Shown: positions 8,150 to 16,881, counted from the first letter of the stretch. The stretch: 64,000 nucleotides of DNA from Anderseniella sp963700885 (GCA_963700885.1 CAVOZJ010000038.1:310001-374000); one strand, 5' to 3'. Made by a program: numbers and translations. Notes: a model not told the origin generated them from the letters alone.

Positions 8150-8413
8150 CTAGAGGTTTTTATGCCTGGTGTGCTGTATAAGTGCATCCCTGAACAGGGG
8201 AACCATTCCCACACACATCACGAGCATGCCCATCTCGGCTTCAAGGTTGGGCAGGAACCCGGCGACCCACGATGGAGAAATGCTGGCCCAATCGACCAGC
8301 GATTTCGTGCCTGTCACCATGTAGCCATAGAGCCACAGCAGCGACCCAACTACACAGGCAATCCACGCGGAGATATTCAATGCGTTCATGATGGCATCCC
8401 ATGACTGTCCCAT
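8150..8413 (-). CDS. Small two-helix membrane protein
   Basis: 87 residues with two probable transmembrane helices (ISAWIACVVGSLLWLYGYMV, and a second around MGMLVMCVGMVPLF) joined by a loop with W and P residues. Minus-strand start at 8411-8413 has only a weak ribosome site. It is transcribed away from the DUF411 side and stands alone. No family recognised; amphipathic layout and clean open frame favour a real gene. Confidence 0.5.
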   Translation of the reverse strand: MGQSWDAIMNALNISAWIACVVGSLLWLYGYMVTGTKSLVDWASISPSWVAGFLPNLEAEMGMLVMCVGMVPLFRDALIQHTRHKNL

Positions 8414-8690
8414 ACCAGCCGTCAGGGTAGGCAGTTGATTTCAGGCAGTCAAATATTCCCTGCGCTTCGAGGGGTTGTATACCCGTTATAGTGACTCGCT
8501 GAAGCGGATCACATCAGGGTCTGTGGCCGCGTTGTGAACGGTGGGAGATGAACTTGGAAAATTGACCATTTCATGCAAACATGAAAACATCTATTGAACA
8601 CATCCGGAAGATACTGGATCAAGGGCTTTCGAATTGAACGAAGTTTTGTCCTTCGGATAAGCATTATACTGAAAGAATGGAGAACGGATT

Positions 8691-9101
8691 ATGGTTATCG
8701 TCAAGAGGGGCGTCGTAAGTGCCGCATCAGCCGCTGGAATGGCTGCTGTGTTCTTGTTTGCAGGTGCGAACAACGCCGTGGCTGCTGACTGCGGGCACAG
8801 CTGGGCGAAGCCTGGAAGGTACAAGATTTCCGCCAGTTTCCGGGGCAAGGCCGAATCAACCAATGCCTTCCTGGGCAAGGACTGCCATATCACCTTGCAG
8901 GTGCCAGGTGTATTTACGGGTGGCAAGGTGAGCAAGAGTGGCTCATGTCTCGAGTTTTCCTTCAAGACCGAAGGCGAGACCCAGGTGTTCCGGGCCAAGT
9001 GGTGTGACGACTATGGTCTAGTACCATGGCAGGGCAAGACAATACGTGCTGAAGTTACACCGCTGTTCAGCACTTCATCCGACAAGAAGACGAATTTCTG
9101 A
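8691..9101 (+). CDS. Secreted hypothetical protein with four cysteines
   Basis: 136 residues starting ATG 8691 behind TGGAGA. An N-terminal signal peptide runs to about residue 32 (AAGMAAVFLFAGANNAVA, then ADCGHSW). The mature domain is about 100 residues, rich in beta-strand pattern, with four Cys (in ADCGH, KDCHI, GSCLE and KWCDD) that could form two disulfides. It stands alone, 190 bp before the next gene. No family recognised. Confidence 0.7.
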   Translation: MVIVKRGVVSAASAAGMAAVFLFAGANNAVAADCGHSWAKPGRYKISASFRGKAESTNAFLGKDCHITLQVPGVFTGGKVSKSGSCLEFSFKTEGETQVFRAKWCDDYGLVPWQGKTIRAEVTPLFSTSSDKKTNF

Positions 9102-9295
9102 TTATCAAAGACCCATGCAAAGTTTGGGTTTGCCATGACTGTGGCGTGGTTTACACCCGTCATACCATGGGGCTTGATTTAGGGGGTTGTACTGACTGCT
9201 GAATTGAAGTGAAGTTGATGCGAACGCCAACTCAGACAACAGGGAAGATTGGAATATGGATTCGACAATGATACGCCGTACCGCAGGAGTTCTCA

Positions 9296-9925
9296 ATGAT
9301 GGTCATTGGCCTGATGTACCCGGCAACGATGGCTTTGGCTCAGACCGTGCAGCATACGCCAATAGCCCCACCCACCAAACATATTGGCAAGGTAGCGGCC
9401 TCGCACAATGAAGTCGTTGATACATTGATTGTCATGAACTCCGCCGGCGCAACGTTGAAGGATGACCAGCTCGTCCTGACGGGCGTTTCCGGCAACTCGA
9501 TCATTTTTTCCAACCGCCCGGTGCGGCTTGCGGGCCATGAGCCTACGACGCAAATAATAGATGAGTGGGCTGTCGGGAATGAAAGCTTTGCAAAGGACCC
9601 GCCAAATGCGACCGTTTCTGTATTCAGCAAGAAAGATTCATCGGTCAAGGATGCGGTTGTCGTTCTGAAATCACCGAAGCTTGACGGCGATACCCTGACT
9701 TTCACCGTCGACGTTCTGGAGGGTGATCTGACCGGGGCCGACGGATCGGCCGCGATCTTTATTGACCTGTTTGGAGTCCGGCGCCGGGCATTCCGTCGCG
9801 GCGCAGTCTATGGCGCAGCTGCAGTCGGCACGGCTGCGGCGTATGGCGCCTACGCGCATCCCTACTATCCGCCGCCACCGCCGCCGGCCTGCGGCTACTA
9901 CCCCGGACCACCGTGTTATCGATAG
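9296..9925 (+). CDS. Exported hypothetical protein with Pro/Tyr-rich C-terminus
   Basis: 209 residues from ATG 9296, with CAGGAG upstream. A short hydrophobic N-terminus ending near ALAQ looks like a signal peptide. The middle (residues 40-160) is beta-rich, with SAGATLKDDQLVLTGVSGN and AGHEPTTQIIDEW. The C-terminus is Arg/Ala-rich, then AYAHPYYPPPPPPACGYYPG, as in many small envelope proteins. It is followed 103 bp later by the sulfatase on the same strand and may be co-transcribed with it. Role unknown. Confidence 0.7.
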   Translation: MMVIGLMYPATMALAQTVQHTPIAPPTKHIGKVAASHNEVVDTLIVMNSAGATLKDDQLVLTGVSGNSIIFSNRPVRLAGHEPTTQIIDEWAVGNESFAKDPPNATVSVFSKKDSSVKDAVVVLKSPKLDGDTLTFTVDVLEGDLTGADGSAAIFIDLFGVRRRAFRRGAVYGAAAVGTAAAYGAYAHPYYPPPPPPACGYYPGPPCYR

Positions 9926-10028
9926 AATCGACAAAGATGTTCCGGGCGAGCCGGCTATGGGCTCGCCTGGCAATATTTTTCACTCAGTAAGTAACTGCCA
10001 AACGTTAAAACACCCTATGGAGTGCCAA

Positions 10029-12566
10029 ATGCGTCAGTCATACAGTTTGTTGAGAAGAATAACCGGGATATCCCTGCTGGTGTGTGGCCTGGTGGCGTAT
10101 GCCGCCACTGCCGGATTTGCAGCCGAGCCGCAGGTAACCGGCGAACTGGGTTCAGCCAGCGCCACGACCACCATCACCGGCAAACAGCTGCCGGCTCCCG
10201 ACCCGGCATTTGGCGGTGTCATCGAAAATGATGCCCTGCAGTCGAAGCACTGGTGGGCACCGCGGATCGTGCCCCCCAAGTCGGCGCCCAACGTACTGCT
10301 CATCATCACTGATGATGCCGGGTTTGGCGTCCCGAGCACCTTCGGCGGCGTTATTCCAACACCTACCCTTGACCGGATTGCCAATGAAGGCCTGCGCTAT
10401 ACGGGCATTCACTCTACCGCATTATGTTCACCGACGCGGGCTGCCCTTATCACCGGTAGAAACCATCACTCAGTCGGATTTGGTGTAATCTCCGAACAGT
10501 CCACGGGGTTTCCCGGCTACAACAGCATCATTGGCGAGGACAAGGCGACAATCGGGCGAATTCTGCTCGACAACGGCTACGCAACTTCATGGTTCGGCAA
10601 GGATCACAACACCCCGGCGTTTGCCGCAAGCCAGGTCGGGCCTTTTGACCAGTGGCCAACCGGCATGGGCTTTGAGTATTTCTACGGCTTCGTCGGTGGA
10701 GATGCGAACCAGTGGCAGCCAAACCTGTTCCGCAACACAACCCAGATTTATCCATTTGAAGGCAAGGAAAACTGGAACCTGATTACCGGAATGGCAGATG
10801 ATGCAATCGATTATCTCAACCGCATCAACCAGACTATGCCTGACAAGCCGTTCTTCGTGAAATACGCCCCGGGAGCCACCCATGCTCCGCATCACCCGAC
10901 CAGGGAATGGGTGGAAAAGATCGGCAAGATGAAGCTTTTCGACGGCGGCTACGAAAAACTTCGCGAGCAGATTTTCGAGAACCAGAAAAAACTTGGTGTG
11001 ATTCCGCAGGACACCCAGATGGAGCCCTGGCCCAAGGATATACTGAAAAGCTGGGATGATCTGACACCCGAGGCGAAAAAACTGTTCATCAGGCAGGTGG
11101 AAGTCTTCGCTGCCTATGCAGCTTACAGCGATCATGAGATTGGCCGCATCATCCAGACAATCGAGGACATGGGCAAGCTCGACAACACGCTTGTCATCTA
11201 TATCAATGGCGACAATGGCACCAGTGCAGAGGGTGGCCCGCTTGGAACTCCCAACGAGGTTGCGTTTTTCAATGGTGTCAACGAGATGCCGGTCGCCACG
11301 CAGATGAAATGGTATGACGTCTGGGGCACGGAAGAGACCTATAACCACATGTCGGCCGGCTGGTCCTGGGCCTTCGATGCACCGTTTTCCTGGTTCAAGC
11401 AGAATGCTTCCAAACTTGGCGGCATCCGGCAAAACATGGCAGTCTCGTGGCCGGCTCGCATCAAGGACAAGGGCGGGCGCCGCCACCAGTTCATGCACGT
11501 TATAGACGTGGTGCCGACCATCCTCGAAGTAACCGGTATTGATGCCCCTGAAATAGTCGATGGTATCAAGCAGGCGCCGATCGAGGGCACCAGCTTTGCC
11601 TACACGTTTGACAAGGAGAACGAAAACGAACCCACCAGGCACAAGACCCAGTATTTCGAGATGATGGGCCAGTGGGCGCTGTTTCATGAAGGCTGGCTGC
11701 TCAGCACCAAGGTGAACCGCGCTCCGTGGCAGGCCTTCGGGGTTGCCAATCCTGACCCGCTCAACAACCAGGTGCTTGAGTTGTACAACCTCACCGAGGA
11801 CTTCAGCCAGTCCAACAACATTGCCGACAAGCATCCCGACAAGGTCAAGGAAATGAAGGCGATGTTCATAGAGGAAGCCAAAAAGTATCAGGTATTTCCT
11901 CTGGATGCATCTGTTGCAGCCCGTCTCGTGGCGCCGCGGCCGAACATCACGGCTGGACGCAGCGAGTTCATCTATACGCTCCCGATGGTTGGCCTGCCTC
12001 AGGGCGACTCACCGTCTCTGCTCAACACTTCCTACACAATCACCGCGGAGATTGATGTACCCGAGGGAGGTGCTGAGGGCATGATCCTGACTTCAGGAGG
12101 CCGTTTTGCGGGCTATGGCTTTTATCTCCTGAAAGGCAAGCCGGTGTTCCTGTGGAACCTGATCGACCTGGAACGCATCAAGTGGGAAGGCCCCGATGCC
12201 TTGTCGCCCGGCAAACATACGGTGGAGTTTGATTTCAAGTATGACGGACTTGGGGCTGGCACGCTCGCATTCAACAGCATGAGCGGTCTTGCCCGTCCAG
12301 GCACCGGGACGCTGAAAGTTGATGGCAAGGTAGTTGCGACCAAACGGATGGAGAAAACCCTGCCGATGATCCTGCAATGGGATGAGTCTTTCGACATCGG
12401 TTCCGACACCCTGACCGGTGTCAATGACGCTGACTACAAACCGCCGTTTGCCCTTACCGCCAAATTAAACAAGCTGACGCTCAAAGTAGACCGTCCGCAG
12501 CTGTCACCTGCAGATATCCAGAAGCTCAAGGAAGGGATGGCAAAGGTGGAGGCCGGCAAGGAATAG
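10029..12566 (+). CDS. Periplasmic arylsulfatase-family enzyme
   Basis: 845 residues from ATG 10029 (GGAG at 10019-10022 sets the start; an upstream in-frame ATG at 10017 lacks one). Signal peptide to about residue 32. The sulfatase core shows NVLLIITDDAGFG (metal Asp95/Asp96) and CSPTRAALITGR, whose Cys133-x-Pro-x-Arg is the formylglycine maturation signature. GKDHNTPA, YAPGATHAPHHP and INGDNGTSAEGG follow. The C-terminal 250 residues form a separate beta-rich extension (from about residue 640, with TAEIDVPEGGAEGMILTSGG). It would hydrolyse a sulfate ester after activation by a formylglycine-generating enzyme not in this window. Substrate unknown. Confidence 0.92.
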   Translation: MRQSYSLLRRITGISLLVCGLVAYAATAGFAAEPQVTGELGSASATTTITGKQLPAPDPAFGGVIENDALQSKHWWAPRIVPPKSAPNVLLIITDDAGFGVPSTFGGVIPTPTLDRIANEGLRYTGIHSTALCSPTRAALITGRNHHSVGFGVISEQSTGFPGYNSIIGEDKATIGRILLDNGYATSWFGKDHNTPAFAASQVGPFDQWPTGMGFEYFYGFVGGDANQWQPNLFRNTTQIYPFEGKENWNLITGMADDAIDYLNRINQTMPDKPFFVKYAPGATHAPHHPTREWVEKIGKMKLFDGGYEKLREQIFENQKKLGVIPQDTQMEPWPKDILKSWDDLTPEAKKLFIRQVEVFAAYAAYSDHEIGRIIQTIEDMGKLDNTLVIYINGDNGTSAEGGPLGTPNEVAFFNGVNEMPVATQMKWYDVWGTEETYNHMSAGWSWAFDAPFSWFKQNASKLGGIRQNMAVSWPARIKDKGGRRHQFMHVIDVVPTILEVTGIDAPEIVDGIKQAPIEGTSFAYTFDKENENEPTRHKTQYFEMMGQWALFHEGWLLSTKVNRAPWQAFGVANPDPLNNQVLELYNLTEDFSQSNNIADKHPDKVKEMKAMFIEEAKKYQVFPLDASVAARLVAPRPNITAGRSEFIYTLPMVGLPQGDSPSLLNTSYTITAEIDVPEGGAEGMILTSGGRFAGYGFYLLKGKPVFLWNLIDLERIKWEGPDALSPGKHTVEFDFKYDGLGAGTLAFNSMSGLARPGTGTLKVDGKVVATKRMEKTLPMILQWDESFDIGSDTLTGVNDADYKPPFALTAKLNKLTLKVDRPQLSPADIQKLKEGMAKVEAGKE

Positions 12567-12613
12567 TGCAGCATGAACATGAAAAACGTTCTGCCGTATT
12601 TACCGGCATGGGG

Positions 12614-12636
12614 AGGGCGGCCTGTTGGGCTGCCCT
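12614..12636 (+). terminator. Hairpin after the sulfatase gene
   Basis: agggc(g)gcc-tgtt-ggc(t)gccct style hairpin 48 bp after the sulfatase stop, followed by ttcctgt. Weak T-tract. Confidence 0.45.
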
Positions 12637-12788
12637 TCCTGTACATATGCGGGTCATGTTGATAAATCTGCGGTCTGCAACCTGCCTATGGCATCACAGT
12701 CAAGCTGCACCTTGCTTGGGCGCCAATGAAATCTGTATTCCCTCTCGATGGGATGCGTATTTCGAATCGCTGACTCGTTGAGCACCAA

Positions 12789-12820
12789 AGAAACATGGGT
12801 TCTCTTGAACCCATAAAGTT
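12789..12820. repeat. Dispersed palindrome, copy 1
   Basis: atgggttc-tctt-gaacccat (12795-12814) is followed by aaagttg. The reverse complement of 56381-56416 carries the same stem and the same aaa bulge before gttg. It is an interspersed hairpin of unknown role. Confidence 0.6.
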
Positions 12821-12944
12821 GTTCCGGCACATTGGAATCGATCAGTTTTATGGTTTTTGCTTGATTCAATCAAAAACCATACTAACCTGGTCACGTTTGA
12901 TTATGATATGTGTGGTTCTTCCCTGGATTTATGGCAGTATGGAG

Positions 12945-13047
12945 CAGTCGGTCCGGACACAGCACAAGTCGCCGTCCCGTGCTGGCCCGGACTGATCGGC
13001 CCCGTAGCCTTCAAGAAATGCGGCTAGCAACTCGAAGTGCTACGGGG
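12945..13047. ncRNA. Structured repeat / candidate RNA, copy 1
   Basis: Two consecutive hairpins. The first pairs cagcac (12960-12965) with gtgctg (12979-12984), extended by tccgg/ccgga. The second has 9-bp perfect arms, ccccgtagc (13000-13008) and gctacgggg (13039-13047), around a loop containing aaatgcggcta. The order, the gccgtcc loop and the aaatgcggcta loop recur at 13890-13988, where stems are kept although bases differ. Orientation and transcription are unknown. Confidence 0.35.
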
Positions 13048-13110
13048 TCACCTGCTAAAGCTGAATATGCTTCAGTCCCGTCAGTATGGCGCATTCCAAT
13101 GTGCGCATGA

Positions 13111-13126
13111 TGTGCAGTTCATCACA
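13111..13126. promoter_or_regulatory. CRP/FNR-like palindrome
   Basis: TGTGC-N6-TCACA, identical over 16 bases to the site upstream of the DUF1127 gene (14756-14771). Here no DUF1127 gene is adjacent; candidate targets are a short rightward transcript ending at 13337 or the structured repeat to the left. Confidence 0.4.
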
Positions 13127-13297
13127 TCCCGGACCGGGAAAGTCGCGAAATTTGGCGGTTTGCCAGAGGCAACTCTTTGGCGCTGGCCGTTACGACCCGA
13201 TGACAGCTGCAGTATGCTTAATGGACTGTCAATAAATATGTGCGAATTATGGCTACCCCGAGGGACGGGGGGTAAGTACGCGTAGCGTATATCGGTC

Positions 13298-13337
13298 AGG
13301 CCCGGAGTTGCAGTTTCCGCTGCATCACTCCGGGCCT
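13298..13337 (+). terminator. Strong rightward intrinsic terminator
   Basis: A long hairpin with aggcccggagt pairing with actccgggcct, plus inner tgcag/ctgca, followed by gtactttttc. No gene on the + strand ends just before it, which suggests a short non-coding transcript; on the minus strand it lies downstream of the gene at 13383-13682. Confidence 0.65.
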
Positions 13338-13382
13338 GTACTTTTTCAATTGTCCAACAGGACATTCTTTGGCAGTTCAGGG

Positions 13383-13682
13383 TCAGTCGAGCTCGCGCGA
13401 AGTATTGTAGCCTTGTGGATTGCTGGCTTCGCTGGAGTCAATGAAACAACGTGCCTTGCGCGGTCCTGCGCCACGTACCTGGTAAACATCGCGGCGATAG
13501 ACCCGGCGGCAGGCTTCCCAGATACCTTCGTCCGGTGATTTTCGGATATATACCCATAATGCCGTCAGGCCGGAGTCACCGGCGAACATGCCGGCACTGG
13601 CAGTCCGGGTTGCCGTTACGCCGGTAACGATTGCTGCGGCCGTCAACAAGGCGGGCATGGTGAGATATCGAATTGCAGGCAT
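13383..13682 (-). CDS. Small secreted hypothetical protein
   Basis: 99 residues. The start is ATG 13680-13682, chosen because GTGGAG sits about nine bases upstream. A longer frame to 13712 lacks such a site. A signal peptide (YLTMPALLTAAAIVTGVTATRTASAG) is followed by a short mature domain with KSPDEGIWEACRRVYRRDVYQV and a second Cys near the C-terminus (RCFID). One disulfide is possible. The strong hairpin at 13298-13337 lies just downstream. No family recognised. Confidence 0.55.
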   Translation of the reverse strand: MPAIRYLTMPALLTAAAIVTGVTATRTASAGMFAGDSGLTALWVYIRKSPDEGIWEACRRVYRRDVYQVRGAGPRKARCFIDSSEASNPQGYNTSRELD

Positions 13683-14211
13683 TGGACTACTCCACGTTTT
13701 CTGTGCGGCCAAATCAAGTTAATCGGACCGCGTCACTGTTTGGAGAAAGCGTAGCTCAAGCACGCCGCACGGTCCATTCAATCCACCGTGTAACATCACG
13801 AGGTTCCACAGCGCTCAACGATTGATGTGAATCATTTGCATTTTGCCAGTGCTGCCAGCAGGAGCAAGCCAGGTGGCCAGTTGTGAAAAATCGGTCTGAG
13901 CGCAGCGATTTGCCGTCCAATGTCTGGCTCAGACCGATCAACCCCGTATTGCTTCACAAATGCGGCTAACAAAATGAAGCGCACGGAGTGTTTCGAAGCT
14001 TTGAAATTCGGGGATCGTTACCACTCGAACTCATCCAGTAATTGTTGGTCTGATACAGGCTTCCTGAGCAAACCTGACTGCAAGCTGACACATTCGTACA
14101 TCCTAGGATCACTATGTGTCGTTATCGCAACAGGGCGGTCCGGTCGAATATGCTGTCGACAATCTGACCGCGGCGATGCAGGATAGCGATGTCACAACAT
14201 GAGAATGAGTT
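13683..14211. other. 529-bp intergenic region
   Basis: Contains structured repeat copy 2 (13890-13988) and otherwise no supported gene. Short open frames here lack ribosome sites and family features. Confidence 0.5.
13890..13988. ncRNA. Structured repeat / candidate RNA, copy 2
   Basis: The first hairpin has 12-bp perfect arms (atcggtctgagc 13890-13901, complement 13927-13938). The second runs from ccccgt (13942) through gcttca/tgaagc (13951-13956/13975-13980) to acggag, with the conserved aaatgcggcta loop at 13958-13968. It has the same order of elements as 12945-13047 but different stem sequences, as expected if the fold is selected. Confidence 0.35.
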
Positions 14212-14451
14212 ATGAGCGCCCCTGTCATAGCAGCGAAATCACCTGTATTGGTCGAAGTGGTGGAAGGCAAGGCCTACTTCTGGTGTGCCTGCGGCCAATC
14301 GAAAAAGCAGCCGTTTTGTGACGGCAGTCACGCGGGAACGGCTTTTCAACCGGTAAAATGGACAGCAGATGCATCGGGTAGGAAATTCTTCTGCGCCTGC
14401 AAACATACTTCGGGCCAACCGCTGTGTGACGGTACTCACAAGGAACTTTAA
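14212..14451 (+). CDS. Double CDGSH iron-sulfur protein
   Basis: 79 residues from ATG 14212. It contains two CDGSH-type motifs, each binding one labile 2Fe-2S cluster through three Cys and one His: CACGQSKKQPFCDGSH (Cys25, Cys27, Cys36, His40) and CACKHTSGQPLCDGTH (Cys61, Cys63, Cys72, His76). The second has Thr in place of Ser, which is common. This is the small bacterial tandem type without a membrane anchor. A redox or cluster-transfer role is assumed from the family. It converges on the DUF1127 gene, with a bidirectional terminator between. Confidence 0.92.
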   Translation: MSAPVIAAKSPVLVEVVEGKAYFWCACGQSKKQPFCDGSHAGTAFQPVKWTADASGRKFFCACKHTSGQPLCDGTHKEL

Positions 14452-14471
14452 AATCGGACCAGGCAAGCAAA

Positions 14472-14494
14472 ACCCCGGGTTGTTTGCCCGGGGT
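14472..14494. terminator. Bidirectional terminator between CDGSH and DUF1127 genes
   Basis: accccggg (14472-14479) pairs with cccggggt (14487-14494). tcttgct follows on the + strand, and ttttgcttgcc follows on the minus strand, so it can serve both convergent genes. Confidence 0.7.
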
Positions 14495-14527
14495 CTTGCT
14501 GCGCAGGAGAGGGAGGGGAGTTTGCGT

Positions 14528-14683
14528 TCAGATCAGGCCTACCGGGTTAACGCCGATGTCCCTCAGGGTGCGGGCATCGATGTGAGTGCTGGCGAGCAGG
14601 CCATGGTGCTTGTTTGAACGGAAAAGGCGCTGCGCTGACCCGAAAATGGTCCTGGTTAAGCTTGAGGGGTGCTGCGTGGTCAT
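14528..14683 (-). CDS. DUF1127-like small protein
   Basis: 51 residues, start ATG 14681-14683 with AAGGA upstream. The C-terminal half has the DUF1127 hallmark DARTLRDIGVN; the N-terminus is Ser/Thr/Arg-rich and variable. A paralogue of identical length is at 30394-30549, with the segment IDARTLRDIGVNPVGL conserved. DUF1127 proteins are small Arg-rich proteins, some of which bind RNA or affect phosphate and stress responses in alphaproteobacteria. A CRP-like palindrome lies 73 bp upstream of the start. Confidence 0.75.
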   Translation of the reverse strand: MTTQHPSSLTRTIFGSAQRLFRSNKHHGLLASTHIDARTLRDIGVNPVGLI

Positions 14684-14755
14684 TGTTTTGATCCTTCAAA
14701 GTGCAGTGCTTGCCGTCTTGCTGCAGCGACTATCGCGGATTTGCCAGTGTCAAGA

Positions 14756-14771
14756 TGTGCAGTTCATCACA
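14756..14771. promoter_or_regulatory. CRP/FNR-like site upstream of DUF1127 gene
   Basis: TGTGC-N6-TCACA, one base off the TGTGA-N6-TCACA consensus, 73 bp upstream of the minus-strand start at 14683. The paralogous gene has a perfect site at the same distance. Confidence 0.5.
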
Positions 14772-14970
14772 TTGCGAACACAGGCAGCGCGTCACAAATG
14801 ATCAATCATTGCAGTTTTTACCCTCCGGTCAGGCAACCCAGCGTAACGGTCATACGCGATCAGGTTCGTTGTATTTGCGAGATTGACGGAATTGCCGGCC
14901 CGTCATAGCGTTGCGGCGGGTGCACATATTGCCGTCCGGTAGACGCTGGAGAAGTCCTGTGAAATGTTTG

Positions 14971-16116
14971 ATGTCCGCAGAAAAGTCTGACAGTGGAGCG
15001 ATTGTCACTGTGCAGTGGGACGACGGTTTCGCGGCGCGCTTTCATGCCATGTGGCTGAGAGACAATGCGCTGGACCCGGCAACCCGGTCTGCATCCAACT
15101 CGCAGCGTCTGATTACCCTGCACGACATTCCCGCCGATACTGCCATTGCCGATGTTTCGGTTTCAGATGACATGCTGAGTGTCCGGTTTGTTCCGGAACA
15201 AAAGACAACTGTCTTTCCCTCCGGCTGGCTGCGTGACCATGCCTACGATGTCAATGCGGTCAGGACTGCCGGATGGACATCACCGGACCTGGCAACATGG
15301 GATGCGCAGTTTGATGTGACCAGGGTTACAGGCAGTTACAAAACTGTCTGCAAAGATGCCGGGGCGCTCAGGGACTGGCTGGGCGGGGTGCGCCGTTATG
15401 GTTTTGCCAGGCTGACTGACGGGCCGGTAGAAAGCGGGACGCTACTGCGCGTCGCGTCGCTGTTCGGATATGTGCGCGAAACCAATTACGGAAAGTGGTT
15501 TGAAGTTCGCACCGAGATAAATCCTGCCAACCTGGCCTATACCGGTCTTGGCCTTCAGGCTCACACGGACAATCCCTACCGCGATCCGGTGCCAACATTG
15601 CAGATATTGTATTGCCTTGAAAATTCTGCAGCAGGCGGAGACAGCCTGGTTGTGGATGGATTTGCGGCCGCCCATCGATTGCACGCTGAAGATCCGATGG
15701 GGTTTGATCTGCTGAGCCGGTATTGCGCGCGATTTGAGTATCGCGGCACCGGGGATGTGCATCTTGTCAGCCGCAAGCCGATGATTGAACTGACACCGGA
15801 TGGTGAACTTGCGGCAATCCGATTTAACAATCGCTCGACAGCCGCTATCACCGATGTGCCGTTTGACCATATGTCAGGCTACTATCGCGCCTATCGCCGA
15901 CTGGGAGAGATCATGGATGATCCTGCAATGGCGGTCGGCTTCAAGCTGGCGCCGGGGGAATGTTTTATCGTCGACAACACGCGGGTGCTGCATGGCAGGA
16001 CCGGATATGCCGACAGCGGCGGGTCACGCTGGCTGCAGGGTTGTTATGCAGACAGGGACGGATTGCTGTCGACACTGTCGGTACTGGAGCAAACCGAACT
16101 GGTGAATGTGGCATGA
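14971..16116 (+). CDS. tmpA: TmpA-type 2-trimethylaminoethylphosphonate dioxygenase (BBOX-like)
   Basis: 381 residues. This is an Fe(II)/2-oxoglutarate dioxygenase of the gamma-butyrobetaine hydroxylase family. An N-terminal DUF971-like domain (residues 10-100, with MWLRDNALDPATRS and PSGWLRDHAYD) precedes the TauD-type jelly roll. The metal triad is probably His198-x-Asp200 (QAHTDNPYRDP) and His341 (RVLHGRTGY). A GTG at 14959 has a closer GGAGAAG and could be the true start. BBOX alone could mean carnitine synthesis. But the four-base overlap with a PhnZ-like HD oxygenase and the downstream AEP importer fit TmpA, which hydroxylates C1 of 2-trimethylaminoethylphosphonate. Substrate is inferred from context. 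Confidence 0.75.
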   Translation: MSAEKSDSGAIVTVQWDDGFAARFHAMWLRDNALDPATRSASNSQRLITLHDIPADTAIADVSVSDDMLSVRFVPEQKTTVFPSGWLRDHAYDVNAVRTAGWTSPDLATWDAQFDVTRVTGSYKTVCKDAGALRDWLGGVRRYGFARLTDGPVESGTLLRVASLFGYVRETNYGKWFEVRTEINPANLAYTGLGLQAHTDNPYRDPVPTLQILYCLENSAAGGDSLVVDGFAAAHRLHAEDPMGFDLLSRYCARFEYRGTGDVHLVSRKPMIELTPDGELAAIRFNNRSTAAITDVPFDHMSGYYRAYRRLGEIMDDPAMAVGFKLAPGECFIVDNTRVLHGRTGYADSGGSRWLQGCYADRDGLLSTLSVLEQTELVNVA

Positions 16117-16703
16117 GTAAACTGACCCGTGCGACGATTGTCGGCTTTCTGGCGGATATTTTTGAACGCCGTGGCGGCGAGGAATATCTCGGTGAACCTG
16201 TCACTATGGCCGAGCATATGCTGCAGGGCGCTCATCTGGCCGAGGTGGGCGGCGAACCGGAAGAAATCATCACGGCCGCCCTTCTGCATGACATTGGCCA
16301 TTTCACCAGTGAGTTCGGCACGTTTTCCTTGAATGATACACATGACAGGTATCACGAAGAAGCCGGCGCCGAAGTTCTGGCGCGGTTTTTTCCATCTGTG
16401 GTGACTGATTGCGTGCGCTTTCATGTGGCGGCCAAGCGGTATCTGTGCGCCGTGGATCCCCGCTACCTGGACAAACTTTCCGATGCGTCGGTTCACTCAC
16501 TCAGATTGCAGGGCGGACCGATGAGTGACGAGGAAGCGGTTGAGTTTGAACGCAATCCCAACCTGGCTGAAATCGTCAAGGTTCGCCGTCTCGACGATGC
16601 CGGCAAGGTACCTGGCATCGAAATGCCCGGATTTTCGCACTATGCGCCGATGGTGCAGCGTGTAGTTGACAATCATGACGCCCAGATGCAGGTCCGGGAA
16701 TAA
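16113..16703 (+). CDS. tmpB: TmpB/PhnZ-like HD-domain mixed-valent diiron oxygenase
   Basis: 196 residues, start overlapping the tmpA stop (ATGA). It is an HD-domain protein with the ligand set of phosphonate-cleaving di-iron oxygenases: His35 (TMAEHMLQ), His59-Asp60 and His63 (ALLHDIGHF), His81 (DRYHEEAG) and His104 (VRFHVAAK). Tyr25 and Glu28 (YLGEPV) have the Tyr-x-x-Glu spacing of the PhnZ substrate-gating pair. In TmpB this enzyme oxidatively cleaves the C-P bond of the TmpA product to glycine betaine and phosphate. Pairing with a BBOX-type partner rather than a PhyH-type PhnY oxygenase favours TmpB over PhnZ. Confidence 0.78.
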   Translation: MSKLTRATIVGFLADIFERRGGEEYLGEPVTMAEHMLQGAHLAEVGGEPEEIITAALLHDIGHFTSEFGTFSLNDTHDRYHEEAGAEVLARFFPSVVTDCVRFHVAAKRYLCAVDPRYLDKLSDASVHSLRLQGGPMSDEEAVEFERNPNLAEIVKVRRLDDAGKVPGIEMPGFSHYAPMVQRVVDNHDAQMQVRE

Positions 16704-16744
16704 GGGTTTTATGACCTATAAGTCAAAGCATGTGCTGCATCATT

Positions 16745-16756
16745 ATTATCGATTTC
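16745..16756. promoter_or_regulatory. ATTATCGATTTC motif before aepX
   Basis: The same 12-mer occurs upstream of phnW (24042-24053), and its TTATCGAT core occurs inverted at the lysR promoter (22191-22198). Candidate binding site for the local LysR regulator. Confidence 0.4.
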
Positions 16757-16881
16757 ATTTATCTGTCACATAACGCAACCATATCTGGTGGAGAAACGAC
16801 AAGACAGTTTTCGGGGTGGTGGCATACGCATGGTTACCAGCCTTTATGATGACCAAAATCATGCGTTGACAAGGAGGTGTC

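Larger units (their letters stand above)
12567..13382. other. 816-bp intergenic region with palindromes
   Basis: No supported gene. It holds a hairpin after the sulfatase, a dispersed palindrome (12795-12814), a stem-loop with 9-bp arms near 12849-12880, structured repeat copy 1 (12945-13047), a CRP-like site (13111-13126) and a strong rightward terminator (13298-13337). Confidence 0.6.

Noticed and set aside
10587..11834. 415-codon frame antisense to the sulfatase
   Set aside because: Shadow of a GC-rich gene; the opposite strand has full sulfatase motifs.
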